Positions 21,980 through 34,844 are shown, counted from the stretch's first letter. The stretch: DNA of 64,000 nucleotides from Rhynochetos jubatus (GCA_027574665.1 CM050648.1:44425700-44489699), one strand, 5' to 3'. Notes: a model not told the origin generated them from the sequence alone. Program-made: numbers and translations.

Positions 21980-24900
21980 TCAACTGTTGTATTCAGTAAA
22001 AGCCATGTAGATAATACAGAAGATGTGCATTAAAAAACATCATTGTATGGGGAGTTTTTAATTCCTATGATCTAATATTTATCACGGTATTTGCCAACAA
22101 TGAAAGTTAATTAACAAATATAATAGTAAAAACTATCAAACTGAATTCTTCCTTCAGAAAATTTCTCCTAGTGATACACAGCACAAACTAGAACACCATC
22201 TTATGGCAGTAGTTCCTACTCAGGCTGCACAATTCAAAGTATACTTCGGGCCATAGTTTGACACTATCATAGTTGTAGGCTTTAATTTTTTGCTGTCTGG
22301 TTTCATTCTGTGTATTTAGAGGCAAACCTAAATGGGCTGCACACTACAACTGGGAGCTTTTGGAAACAAGGCAAAAGGAAATGTAGGGCAGAATGCTGCA
22401 CATGCTGAGGACGCAGAAGACATACCCTTCTATTCAGAACCCTCTTCCACATGTATCTTACTACTGATGCTGTTTTAAGAAAGCGCAGGGGGATGCAGTA
22501 AGATTAGTAGTTACAATAAAGATACCCTACCTACCATTAATGCAGTTATTTTGAGAAGTTGCAGCTAGAGGTTCATGGCTTCTCGAGATGACAAAGGAAT
22601 TGAGTTGGAGGTAGCACTTACTCAGTAAATGCTCTAGGTACTAAGGCACTATACAAAAGATCATTTTGGAGCAATGTATACAAAGATTCAGGGTTTGATG
22701 CTATTTGACAAGGCCTATTAGACTGAGCACTTAGAAAAAAATTATTCTTGATTCCAAGTGGCAGTGGTCGTTTAAGCAAGACCATCAGGTGGTCTTGCAT
22801 CAGATGGTTTCACAGATGGACAACTCCAAGCCACCTTATAGCTATATTCAGGTTTCCTTCACTGATCCTTGCCCTACCTGCTTTCACAGGCTCACAGACT
22901 TCAGACATAAAGGTACCAGAACATGTAACCTACAGACTCCTTTATAAACCATTAGCAGAAAACTAGGTGATCCACCTTTAAAAATAGATTAGTTTCATCA
23001 TGTTTTGAGCCTACATGCAAAGTAGGCCATTTATATTAGCTGACACTAAGAGATATCTACAGAGTTTCCTTCATAGGAAATTACTAAAATAATCAGATGT
23101 AAGCAACATGAATAAGTGCAATGAAGAGGTAGGAGAAAGAGATTAATTCCACAAATAATTTATTGGAAATATAATTAACTCACACTAAAAAAAACCCACA
23201 CATCAGGCAAGAGAGGACCAAATATAGGTCACACAGAGCACAGAGACTCCTGTCAGTTCTTTCTTCACTGCAGTTACAAGCAAAAGAGAGAATATTGTCA
23301 CTTCAGTGATATATTTACAGTCAAGTTCGGAAGAAAGAATCTGATTTTAAACTTTGAAGTCTAACACTTGCTGAACGCAATACTTAGAAGTATGTCTGAA
23401 AGATCTGATGGCAGCCTTCTGGAAATCTTCAAAATTTCTGGTGTTCCATAATCAATACTCAAATGTTTAATAATCTTTCAATCAGAATAGCAAGAGAGTG
23501 CAATTATTGCTGAGTTGCATGTTTATCTTTTCAACAACAATATAGGAGTGCCTCAGCAAAATATATTAATTCAAACACCTGAGGAAAAAAATATGAAAGT
23601 AAAAGCGTGCCATGAAAAGTCTGAAGTATTTTCCTGTTCTTCTTTCATTAATCTTAGCATCGTTAATAAATATCACCCATAAATATATTGCTGTAAGTTC
23701 TTAATTTACCTTCTTACGTCATGTACCCTGATTTTAAATGCTGTTTCAATAAAGACCACACCTACTGGTCATCACAGTTCACATTCAGTCATTAAAAAGC
23801 CATTACTACAATAAACTATGAAAAGGAATTAGAGCTTGTTAAAATTTCAACAAATCTATCTAAACTGGGAATACCGTACCCTGGAGTCCCTGACCGTATG
23901 TCATAGGGGATGCCATAGGTCTCTGAACTGAAACTTTTCATACCATATTCTGAAAAATAAAAAAATATTAATTCCTTATACAGATTCTAGTTTTAATACA
24001 TAATTTACCATCATCTATCAGTATACTCTTTGACTCTTCCCAGCTGACCTTCAGACTGTTGATTATAATGCAAATGTTGCTTCTAATTCCATGTTTATGT
24101 TTCCCAACCTATACTCCATGGACTACTATTGGTCTGGGACTGCAGTCCATAAAAGAAATAAATACCCAAAGATGCATTTATTAGCCATTCAGGTCTATAC
24201 AGTTACTCATGACAAAAAATACTTATGAAAACACTCAAAAAAAAAAAAAATTCAAAGACTCAGAGGACTCCAACCCAAACTATTTCCAAGTTTCATGGGC
24301 TTTTTTAGTGTGTCTATATGTACTGAGTAAATGCCACACTTCAGAACAGCCTTTCTTTGTTTGCACAGTACCTGCTGTGTATGGCTCTACTTCTCTAGGA
24401 CTACTCAGCAACACTACATGATCTGTGTAGTTATGTAGTCTTAAGGAGTCCTCTACTTTAAACTCCAATAGCTTTTTCAATGTTATTGTATATTCAGCTG
24501 CTGGACAGCTACCATCTGTCCAAGCTATTTCATTAACACATTTTTGTAATCATATATTTAATGAGTTGCAATACAACTAGCTAAGAGGAACAAGGCAAAT
24601 CCCTTAATAATACAGAAAATGTTAGAAATACCAGCAGTACTGTTCCTAACGTGGTTGAAAATAAACAGCATTGAATCTACAATTTTTGTAAAGATACGAA
24701 ATAGGAAACCTGAATTCTTCTGGACAACAGAAAACTTTAAGACAGTTTTCTAATTGTAAATTACAGCTCTATGTGACTGATAAAATCACCACCATGTAGT
24801 TAGGTAAACTACTCAACCCCACCATCAGTCAAATTATATAAATGCATAAGCCTAATTCTGGTTGCAACTAGTTGTATTAATGTGTATTTCATCTTCTAGC

Positions 24901-26357
24901 AATACTACACGCTTTCATTATAATTTTATATATTTGATAAACCTCTCATTGGTATAATAGCCCAGAAATTTACACAGGAACCAGATTTTGTTTGGGATCA
25001 ATTTCACTGACACTGTTCAAATCAATTATTGAATAAAGTCACTTTGGGAGAAATGTGCAATCTTAATAAACAAAACAAAACTCCTACTGAAATGGAAGAA
25101 GCACTTACATCACTGTTATAATAGCATCTACTGATATGTCACATCTTTGTCTAAAGTTTGCATAGTGTCCTGTGCACAGACAGATGAAAAATAGTCTATG
25201 GAAGATTTCTTATTTAAGACACAAAGTGTTTTGGACTTCATAATAATTGGAAACCAACTCTGACAGTAGCTATGCTGAGATTGTGGTGGGTTTTTCTTTC
25301 TCTCAACTACGTGTAATGGAAAATATTCCAGAAAAAGCTGGCAACACCTGTAGGACATTAAGAAACCTCCAGAGGCTTTGAACATTTACCTTCAAGGTCC
25401 ATGACAAAAAAATTTCAAGATTTTCTTTTAAGCAAAAACTTTGCAATATTTTAATACACAGATAATATGTAGAAATTCCTCCTTCTCATCATATATATAC
25501 AATGTCCTTGTGAAATCTTTCTCTATTACTCATGCTGATAGTATCATTTTAGTGTTTTAATCCCATATAAACTACAGTGGTAAGAATAAGATAGAACCAT
25601 AATTTAGTAATTCTCTGTAGGCTACCCACCAATTATTGGTATTGCTATTCCCTAACAATAATTTCAGATAGCAAAACATGGATAAAATGATCTTTAAATA
25701 AAACCAGAGAAATTTAATAAGAGACATTCTCTCTTGGACAAAAAAAAAGAAGATTATACAGGGTACAGTATACTAAAATATTCACCATATTAAATATTCT
25801 GTCACAGATTTCCCTGACACATCTTTAAGCAAGCTTTTGATTACCATCCAGTAATCTGCAGAAAGACAGGTTATACTAGAATGACACTTTCTATTCACAA
25901 GGGCTGACACAAAAAGATTCAGTGCTGGATACAGGCCAGAGCTTCAGTCATGAAATTGTTAACAAACTAAATGGGAAAAACAATACAACAGGTAATTGTA
26001 TCAATAGCTCTTATGTAGAATATTGAAATTTTGCTTGGTAATACAGTGCATAATTATGCCTTCATTACTATAGAAAAAACCAATATAGTGTGTGAGCTAT
26101 TCAACAGTCTATGAGAACACAAGAGATTCCAACAGAAAATCGTAAGTTGAATTGAAGAAAAATGTTGTGTATGGCCTCTCAAAATTAACAGTAATATTTT
26201 AGCCATTAGCCAAGAAAACCTTAGGGGAATCACTTAGTCACTTAGGGAACTCCATCCCCTATACAAAAGTTGCATAAAATATTCAGCATAATGAAAAAAA
26301 TAAAGACATTACTGATATATGAAAAAAAATAAAATAACATCAGCTGTATGTTTTCTG

Positions 26358-26958
26358 ACAGCATCCTGGGATGCATTAAGAAGAGTGTGGCCAGCAGGTC
26401 GAGGGAAGTTATCCTCCCCCTCTACTCTGCGCTGGTGAGGCCTCACCTGGAGTGCTGTGTCCGGTTCTGGGCTCCTCAGGTCAAGAAGGACAAGGAGATA
26501 CTGGAGAGGGCCCAGTGCAGGGCCACTGAGATGACGAAGGGCCTGCAGCACCTTCCATCTGAGGAAAGGCTGAGAAAGCTGGGTCTGTTTAGCTTGGAGA
26601 AGAGGAGGCTGAGGGAGGATCTTATCAATGCTTATCAATATCTAAAGGGTGGGTGTCAGGAGGGTGGGGCCAGGCTCTTCTCAGTGCTGTCCAGTGACAG
26701 GACTGGGGGCAATGGCCATAAACTGGAAAACAGAAGGTTCAGCCTGAACATGAGGAAACGCTTCTTCCCTGTGAGGGTGACAGAGCCCTGGGACAGGCTG
26801 CCCAGAGCGGTGGGGGAGTCTCCTTCCCTGGAGACTGTCCAAAGCCACCTGGACTTGTTCCTGTTTGATCTGCTCTAGGTGATCCTGCTCTGGCAGGGGG
26901 GTTGGACTAGAAGGTGTCTAGAGGTCCATTCCAATGCCCAACACTCTGTGAATCTGTG
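26358..26958 (+). mobile_element. 5'-truncated CR1 LINE (ORF2 C-terminus and 3' end)
   Basis: About 600 bp of a CR1 LINE, antisense to SNTG1. The frame is open from the left edge to a TAG at 26876-26878 and encodes the ORF2 region after the reverse transcriptase. Segments include [28 protein letters not shown] and [17 protein letters not shown]. The short 3' UTR ends in ctctgtgaatctgtg, a CR1 octamer-type tail. The left end starts mid-ORF, as is normal for CR1. The frame has no stop over about 170 codons, suggesting a fairly young insertion. The ORF2 end differs from that of the CR1 at 28632-32905, so the two belong to different subfamilies. Confidence 0.95.
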
Positions 26959-28631
26959 TATTTACAGAATAAACCACATAGTTCCCTATTTATCTGCATG
27001 ATTTCTAGAGCACCCAGCTACGAAGATAGCTAGAAATCCTTTTATGAACAGATACATGTTTCTCTTTTGCTAGAAGACATTATGCCAAAGCCAAAACATA
27101 CAAGCTTTTGTTTTTTCAGCAGTAACTTTTTTTCTCCCCAATAAGAGTAAAATTCAAGGTGAAGTTGAAAGTGGAAGTGGTTTTTTTCCCCCTAGTAAGG
27201 TCCAAGAGAAACTGGATAAAAACTTGGAATTAACTCCAAATTTTGCAGTTAATGTGTGCTCCTCAATAGAAGGAAACAATTCCCATAATGTGTTTCATTT
27301 TAAAGTACTAGAAGATCATTCTTTTCACAATTGATCATACTACTCTCTTTTTTTTTTTTTTTTTTCCATTACAGCAATGAACTTGAAGGCTCTGAGTTTT
27401 CCAGCTCCAATGATTAACAAAACAATGAAGGTGCTTGCTCCTACACTAAATACATATGAATCCCCTGCTCCTTAAGTCACACTGTTCCCACACTTCAAAT
27501 TTAGGAGAAGAAACGCTCTCACAATTGAGTTCTGTAAGAAATTTCTAACACATTTACTAAACAAGTACAGTTTTTATGTATGCAATTTGTGAAAAGATGA
27601 TTAGTAATATTTGAAATGTATACATGTTTACTAAACTACATAACGTCAGTTATTGTTCCTGTTCCTAATGCTTGCAGAGTGAAAAACATCCAGTTGTCAA
27701 CAGGATTTTGAATTACATTATCAGTTTTTTAAATCTCTTACAAACACAGATAAGTCTAAGATCACTGAAAACATGGCTTGAATATTTAGTCCAACTAAGC
27801 AGAGCCCCAGTTCTGGGGGGAAAAAGGAGCAATCCCAGAATAAGAGTTTGCTCACACTAATGCCATTGCAAGGCTGGGGTCAAACATACAGCTAATGGCA
27901 AATTTCACATTTACATATTAAATATAAAATTTGCCCTTGGCAAATATGACCTTAACATTTACTTTTCAGGAATAGTCACACTGATCAAGCACCACCATAT
28001 AAATGCTCATGAAAAATGAATACAGAATGGTCTTAAAGAGTTTGAAATCAAATTTTAATTCTAAATGTGAATAAATATTAATGTACAAGCCCACTCCTAT
28101 TTGTTCAGTTCTAAATATTATCAACTTCACAATGACATAAAGAGTAATTCTTGGACAAATTCGTGTTTGAAGTAATGCTGTAGATCAATAAATGCAGTTA
28201 ACTTTGTTAAGCTTCTCAGCAGCTCAAGGATCTAATCTCTGAAAAAGATGTTTTAGTACTTCAGGGAATGTGCTAAGTGGTAAATGTTTTCAGCTGAGAA
28301 AACATCTAAGAACATAACTTTCATACCATTTAATGCAATAGGAGATTTTCTGCTGCAGAATAACTGTACTGCAACCAGCTGAATTTGAGAAAATTACTTT
28401 GTTCTTCACAAATATTTGTACAAAAAAAGTTGGCAATTTGCTGAAATATTTAATTCAACAGTTATCCTCTAACATGAAATACTCACGAATACTATTGCCT
28501 CAACAATTTTAGGATCATTTTCATTAGCAACTAAATTTCAGGGTCTTGGCAAAACTCAGTTTGGAGGTAATCACACTGGATGTTAATTAACAAGAGGACC
28601 TTTACAGATATTTTAGAAAGAAAAGAGAGAC
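26959..28631. other. SNTG1 intron between two CR1 insertions
   Basis: AT-rich sequence with an 18-nt T run at 27348-27365. One short plus-strand frame (27672-27860) is not recognisable. Nothing else was identified. Confidence 0.55.
27348..27365. repeat. Poly(T) run
   Basis: Eighteen consecutive T, equal to a poly(A) run in SNTG1 sense. No retroposed gene was recognised beside it. Confidence 0.8.
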
Positions 28632-29208
28632 ACATTGAATGGTTTGGGTTAGAAGGCACGTGAAATATTATCTAGTTCTCATCTCCCTGCCATGGGCAGG
28701 GATAACTTCCACTAGACCAGGTTGCTGAAACAGCCATCCAGCCTGGCCTTGAACACTTCCAGGCATGGGGCATCCACAGCTTCTCTGGGCAACCTGTTCC
28801 AGTGCCTCACCACCCTCCCTGTGAAGAATTTTTCCTTTATACCTAATCTAAATCTCCCCACTTTCAATTTAAACCCATTGCCCCTTGTCCTGTCACCACA
28901 TGCCTTGTAAAAAGCACACCCCCCCCCCCCAGCTTCCTTGTAGGCCCTTTCAGGTACTGGAAGGTGCTATAAGATCTCCCCGGAGCCTTCTCCAGGCTGA
29001 ACAAGTCCAACTCTCTCAGCCTGTCCCCATAGCACAGGTGCTCCAGCCCTCTGAGCATCTTTATGGCCCTCCTCTGGACTCGTTCCAACAGGTCCATGTC
29101 CTTCTTAGGTTGGGGGACCCAGAGCTGGATGCAGTACTCCAGGTGGGGTCTCACGAGGGTAGAGTAGACAGGGAGAATCTCCTCTCTTGACCTGCTGGCC
29201 ACACTTCT

Positions 29209-29295
29209 CTGAATCACAGAATCATTAAGGTTGGAAAAGACCTATAAGATCATCTAGTCCAACCATAAGCCCCCAAGGTCATCTAGTCCAACCAT
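29209..29295 (-). mobile_element. Small nested CR1 3' tail inside the CR1 ORF2
   Basis: About 87 bp reading, on the plus strand, tcacagaatcattaaggttg... interrupts ORF2 between the codons for VLGCI and those for the SVASRSREE segment. This is the recognisable 3' terminal sequence of another CR1 in the same orientation. It contains a 22-bp near-identical duplication (29247-29268 and 29276-29297, one mismatch) at its right edge. The insert adds a stop to the ORF2 frame. Either a very short retrotransposition or template switching during the parent insertion could explain it. Confidence 0.7.
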
Positions 29296-30906
29296 AATGA
29301 TACAGCCCAGAACACAGTTGGCTTTCTGGGCTGCCAGCGCACACTGCTGGCTCATGTCCAGCTTTTTATCCACCAGTACCCCCAAGTGCTCTTCAGGAAT
29401 CCCCTCAATCCATTCTCTGCCCAGTCTGTATTTGTGCTTGGGATTGCCCCAACCCACGTAGAGAACCTTGCACTTGGACTTGTTTAACTTCATACGGTTG
29501 GCACAGGCCCACCTCTCCAGCCTGTCAAGGTCCCTCTGGATGGCATCCCTTCCCTCCAGTGTGTCAATCACACCACACAGCTTGGTGTCATCTGCAAATG
29601 TGCAGAGGGTGCACTCAATCCCACCATCCATATCGCTGACAAAGATGTTGAATAGTGCTGGTCCCAACACTGACCCCTGAGGAACAACACTCACCACTGG
29701 TCTCCATTTAGTCATCAAGCCATGGACTGCAACTCTCTGAGTGTGACCATCCAGCCAATTCCTTATCCATCAAGTGCTCCGTCTGTCAAATTCATGTCTC
29801 TTCAATATAGAGACAAGGTTGTTATAAGGGACAGTGTCAAATGTTTTGCACAAGTCCAGGTAGATGATGTCAGTTGTTCTTCCCTTATTCATAAATGCTG
29901 TAACTGCATGTAAAAGGCTACCAAACCTATCAGGCAGGATTTGCACCTAATGAAGCCATGTTGGCCATCACAAAATCACCTCCTTATTTTCCATGTGCCT
30001 TATCATAACTTCCAGGAGGATCTACTCCATAATCTTGTCAGGCACAGAGATGAGTTTGACTGGCCTCTAGTCCTACAAGTCTTCCTTTCTTCCCTCTTTA
30101 AAAATGGGGTTATATTTTCCTTTTTTTCAGGGGGATCTTCTGCCACAACTTCTCTAATATGCTGAATAGTGAGTTATCAGCTTCATCTGCCAGTTCCCTC
30201 AGGATCTGCAGATGCATCTTGTCAGGTCCCATGGACTTGTGCACCTTCAGGTTCCTTTGGTTGGTCTTGAACCTGGTCTTCTCCTACAGTGGGCAGTTCG
30301 TCATTCTCCCAGTCCCTGCCTTTGCCTTTTGCGACCTGTGCAGTGTGGCTTGAACAGTTGCTAGTGCAGACTGAGGCAAAAAAGTCACTGAGTACCTCAG
30401 CTTTCTCCATATCTTGGGTAACCAGGTCTTCTGTTGCCTTTTGGAGATGGCCCACATTTTCCCTAGTCTTCCTTTTGTCACTGATGTACATATAAGAGCT
30501 TTTTCTTGTTGCTGTTGATGTCCCTGGCCAGATTTAGTTCAAGCAGGGCTTTAGATTTCCTAACCTGATCCCTGGTTGCTCAGACAAATACTCTGTATAT
30601 CTCCCAGGCTACCTGTCCCTGCTTTCACCCGCTCTAGGTTTCTTTTTTGTGTTTCAGTTTGTCCAGGAGCTTCTTGTTCATCCACGCAGGCCTCCTGGTG
30701 TTTTTGCCTCACTTCCTTTTCATTGGGATGCATCGCTCCTGAACTGGAGGAGGTGATCCTTGAATATAAGCCAGCTTTCTTTGATCCCTCTTGCCCCCAG
30801 TCCTTTGTCCCATGGCACTCTACCAAGCAGATCCCTTAAGATGCCAAAGTCTGCTTTCATGTAGCCCACTGTAGTGAGCTTGCTGTGTGCCCTCCTTGCT
30901 GCCCTA

Positions 30907-30966
30907 AGGATCTTGAACTTCATCATTTCATGGTTGAGGATCTTGAACTCCACCATTTCATGGTTG
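30907..30966. repeat. 30-bp tandem duplication in the CR1 ORF2
   Basis: Two adjacent 30-bp units, aggatcttgaacttcatcat... and aggatcttgaactccaccat..., differing at a few positions. On the minus strand this repeats ten residues (NHEMVEFKIL / NHEMMKFKIL) in frame. The consensus, from recall, has the segment once. Confidence 0.85.
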
Positions 30967-31703
30967 CTGCAGCCAAGGCTGCCCTTCAGCTTCACATTCC
31001 CCAACAGCCCCTTCTTGTTGGTGAGAACAAGGTCCAGCATGGCACCCCTCCTCATTGGCTCGTCTATCACCTGGAGAAGGAAGTTGTCAACAGTGCATTC
31101 CAAAAACCTCTTGGATTGCTTGAGCCCTGCTGTGTTGTCCCTCCAACAGGTATTGGAGTGATCGAAGTCTTCCATGAGGAACAGGGCTTGTGAGCACAAG
31201 GTTGCACCTATCTGTCAATAGAGGGCTTCATCCACTCCATCTTCCTGGTTGGGTGGCCTGCAGCAGACCTCCACCATAATGTCTCCTGTCCCAGGCAGAG
31301 CTCCATGCTCTCCGGCTGGTCACTGACATAAAGGGTGACACCCCCTCCCCATCTCCCCTACCTGTCATTCCTAAAAAGCCTGTATCCTTCCATTCTGACA
31401 CTCCAGTCACAGAAGCCATCCCACCACATCTCTGTGATGCTACTAAGATCACAGCCCTGCAGGTGTGCACACATCTCTAACTCCTCTTGTTTATTCCCCA
31501 TGCTCTGTGTGTTTCCATAGAGGCATTTAAGTTGGGCCCCTGATGAAGCTGACTTGCTGGCTGGAATGGGATTCCTTTGTGCTGCTCTTTAGATGCTCTC
31601 CTGATGACTAGTGATCCTTCTCCAGGCTCTGGGCATCTATTGCTGGCACTGACACCAAACTGGTCGGAGCGGGATGGATTGAGGTTCCCCTCCCCTGACA
31701 ACT

Positions 31704-32640
31704 TCAGTTTAAATCCCTCTTCACCAGCTTGGCAAGCCCATGACTGAAGAGGCTCTTCCCCTTCTCTGACAGAAGAACTCCATCAGCCCCCAGCAGACCA
31801 GGTTTCTCAAAGTGAGTCCCATGTAAGTAGCCAAACCCCTGGCTGTGGCACCAGTCCTGTTGATTCACCAGATCTGACTGGCCCTTTCAAACGCCTTCCC
31901 TTTGACCAGGAGGATTGGTGAAACAACTGCTTGTGCTCCAGAGTCCCTTACCGCCGCTCCCAGGGCTCTGCAATCCTTGATGCTCCTCAGGTTGCTCCTG
32001 GCTGCTTCACTGGTGCCCACGTGAAAACAACAACAGCAGATAACAGTCAGTGGACTGTACAAGCCTTGGTAGTCCCTTGGTGACACCCCTGATATGAGTG
32101 CCCAGTAAGCAGCACACCTCTCTAGTGAGAGCATCAGGTCAAGCGGATGCCTCCATACCTCTCAGATGAGTCGCCTACTGCCATCATCCATCACCTTTTC
32201 TTAGTTTTGTGGGTGATTGTGTGGGGAGCAGATATGGGGCTGCCTTACTCAGCTCCAGCATCATTCCTGACGTGATGGGTCTTTGCCTGGAGCCTGCGGT
32301 GCCCTGGCAGAGCCACTTAACTGCTCTGCAGGCTGAAGAGCAAAGTCCCATCCTCCTGCTGGTCCTTGCTGCCGCAACCGTCCATTCTCTTGCATTACTG
32401 TACCCTCCCTCCTGTGTGTGCCGGTGGGGCAGTTTGTGGCTGTCTGGCCGTGGACCCACTGCAGACTGTGCTTGGCACCAGCCGTCTGACTCCCTCTCGG
32501 CCTCCCTGACCTTACGCAGCCTTCTCAGCCCTCCTGCCGCAGGAGGGCCTTCCCTGGGCACAGCTTTTGCAGGCAGGGCTGCCTGTCCCTGCCCCAGGAG
32601 AAAGGCTTGGGCACATCCTTTAGCCTGAGGCCAGCACTGC
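31704..32640 (-). pseudogene. CR1 ORF1 with esterase-like domain, broken
   Basis: The N-terminal part (frame 32561-32184) contains LRRLRKVREAERESDGWCQ, the likely helical region. The C-terminal part resembles the SGNH-esterase-like domain of CR1 ORF1: HVGTSEAARSNLRSIKDCRA, GAQAVVSPILLVKGK, then GLLGADGVLLSEKGKSLFSH and a stop at 31706-31704. Stops and frame changes interrupt it. Two positions expected to be catalytic are altered: Asn of HVGTND is Ser (codon 32011-32009), and His of DGIHL is Leu (codon 31775-31773). ORF1 is thought to bind RNA and membrane or lipid components during retrotransposition; that role is family knowledge. Confidence 0.8.
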
Positions 32641-34844
32641 AGCCTCTTCCCTTTGGCAGCTCTGTCTGGGCAGAGGCATCAACCACCCCCCCGGCCGGAG
32701 CTGCAGCCTTTGCCCTTTGCTCTCAGACGAGCGCCTGCCATTCTGCTTTAGGAGTCAGGTAGGATCAGAGCCCTTGACCTACGCAGGTGGTCACAGAACA
32801 CTGCCCAGTTGCTGGGTTACGTGTACTTCAAGCCTCCCACTCAGCCAGTGGGATGTCCCTCCTTCAAAGAGGCGCCCTCCCTGTGCACCCTCCCACACAA
32901 ACTGTCACAAGTAAAAAAGCTTATTTCTGTTTCAGCATAATGACAAAAATGTGCTGAATTACAGGTTTAATCAGTTTATAGCATGAGGTCTTCATGGCTT
33001 TCACAGTTAAGCATAAATCTGATATATTAATCCAAAATGATCAGGTTACTTAGCCCATTGCAGCCCTTATTTTACCTTTCCTTATTCTCCTAATTAGGCA
33101 ATAACCCCCAACTCAATTACCATTTGAGTTGGTAAAATCTTTTAAAAGCCATAATTTATGGGTTGTTATATAGAGCAGATGTGTTTTCTGAAGCCAAATT
33201 TGCAACATCAACCATACAGAAATCAAAATGCATTTAAAGTTCTGTTACATAGCCGCTAGGTGAATATGCCAGAATATCACAAATGAATGCACAAACTACA
33301 GACCTCACTTTTAGAAACTCCAAGACCCTTCAAACCTTATTAATTTATGTTTTACAGTTTTTTCTCTGCTATCAGTTTCTACAAAAAATTTGGAAAATAA
33401 GCAAAATAATGTTGATGCTAAGTAACTCAAAACTATCTAAGGAACATCTATACAGAAAGATGATTCAAAGAAGCAGACTCCCATTTAGATTACACTTTCC
33501 CGTTGAGATATAAAGATTTTGGGTTAGACACCTTCTGGGCTGTTAAAAGCCATAGTTGTAGCAGTAAAAGTAGACATTTAATATCTTGGTATTACTGAAT
33601 TCCAAAGGTCCCGGTGTTTTAATTGCAAAAAAATAATACTTTCTCTCACAGATTTATTGTTACTGCCATTGCTGCACAGGTGACTCATTTTGCTCTAAAA
33701 CCTCACTTACTGATTGATGGAAAGATGCTTCATACAATCTGTAAAGCCTTGTAATTTTTCAGGGTGAAAGTTGTTTAAACAAAATATTTTATCTGTTAGC
33801 ATTCATTACAGTAAATGCTAGCTCTCACCAACACTTCCCTCTGCAGTCAGTGATTCAGAAATAGTATGTTATGACCTGAAGAACACAGGGGATTTTAAAT
33901 GTGTTTTCTATTAGATTTTTCATGTAAATATGACTGAATAAAAGATGTCAAAAACCTCTTAAGATGACTGAGATATGGTGAAGATTGTGAAACATGTCTG
34001 CCTATCCATTTAATATGTAAATACATTATCCTTAGAATAGCATAAGAAGGGAAGGCATTTCAGTATTTCAGGGAATCTAGAAATAGCCTCAGTACTTTCT
34101 ACTGCACACCAACTTGTTAAAATATGGGTGTTTTTTGATGTACAGCATTCTCTTGAACTTTCCTTTTAACAGGTCAGCATAATTAGAACCTTTGAAATAC
34201 TCTGAATCTGTAGTAGCTTGACAAGGGCATGTGAAGTGCAATAGAGCTATGTACATTTGCTAGACCTCATTTAAAGATATATGTCATTATCCCAGTAATG
34301 CCATTTCAGCCTGAGCAGTGACTATTTCCCGTTTTGCTCAGAACAGTACTAACAGCACAGGGAGATAACTCCTGCAGGTCTCTGCACTAAAATTTAAAGA
34401 ATGGATAACCTCTGTAGTTTTTAATGAAGAGTTTCTTCCCCCTGTAACCATATCTGCACCTTTGCAAAGGTTTTCTTGTGATCTGTGAACCTTTTACTAC
34501 TGCCACGGTCTTGCAAACCAGCTAACGGGCAACAAGTAGTACCAAACTCAACTTGTAGAAAGACACCAGTACTACCAGGTGTAGGAAAAAAAAAAAACCA
34601 CAAAACCCCAAACCCAAAACATCTAGAAATAGGCCCAGTGCTGACAAACAGATACCAAAACATCAGTACCATACTGTACCATACTAGTGGTTGAGAAGTA
34701 TGGGGTGGGCCATCTGGAAACCTCCATGTATCTGGCTGGAACAGTCCAACACTGGATACTACTGAAAAATATATATTGTCCATTCTCCTTTCCTCTTCCT
34801 CCTCCACCGAACAAACTGTCAAAAGACAAAGACCCATTGTAGAG

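Larger units (their letters stand above)
16752..26357. other. SNTG1 large intron, 3' portion, mostly unrecognised
   Basis: About 9.6 kb of AT-rich intron. It contains a 13-bp tandem triplet at 18793-18831, a purine tract at 21937-21979 and scattered A/T runs. Open frames are all short (below 95 codons) and lack domains or splice support. A C-rich run near 17107-17125 is simple sequence. No mobile element was recognised with confidence. Confidence 0.55.
28712..31540 (-). pseudogene. CR1 ORF2: endonuclease and reverse transcriptase, broken
   Basis: The endonuclease (APE type) spans about 31540-30840. Near its start are degenerate counterparts of the NxxSMGNKQ and ETWWDG segments. Its later part includes MEDFDHSNTCWRDNTAG (family: GDFNHPDICWRDN), and RRGAMLDLVLTNKKGLLGNV in the frame 31199-30720. 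[21 protein letters not shown] block follows at about 30480. The RT palm is in 29718-29254 with [13 protein letters not shown] and FADDTKL, so the catalytic FADD (29598-29587) is intact. The post-RT region is at 29217-28864, and the frame then shifts to reach a TAG at 28714-28712. Frame changes between these parts and a nested CR1 tail make it non-functional. Confidence 0.92.
28632..32905 (-). mobile_element. Nearly full-length CR1 LINE, interrupted
   Basis: About 4.3 kb in the same orientation as SNTG1. In sense order it has a GC-rich 5' region and ORF1 with an esterase-like domain (to the stop at 31706-31704), then ORF2 with endonuclease and reverse transcriptase (about 31540-28712). A short 3' UTR ends near 28632 at ...AACCATTCAATG. 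Most CR1 copies are cut to a few hundred bp, so this is unusually long. Stops and frameshifts occur in both ORFs. It carries a nested CR1 tail at 29209-29295, a 30-bp in-frame duplication at 30907-30966 and a C run at 28918-28931. The 5' limit is approximate and falls where GC-rich sequence gives way to AT-rich intron. Confidence 0.93.

Noticed and set aside
26348..26878. 176-codon open frame as a possible host gene
   Set aside because: It is the ORF2 C-terminus of a truncated CR1 with the expected 3' tail just downstream.
30576..32628. Several plus-strand frames of 80-139 codons
   Set aside because: They are antisense shadows of the CR1 ORF1 and ORF2 on the minus strand, in GC-rich sequence with few stops.
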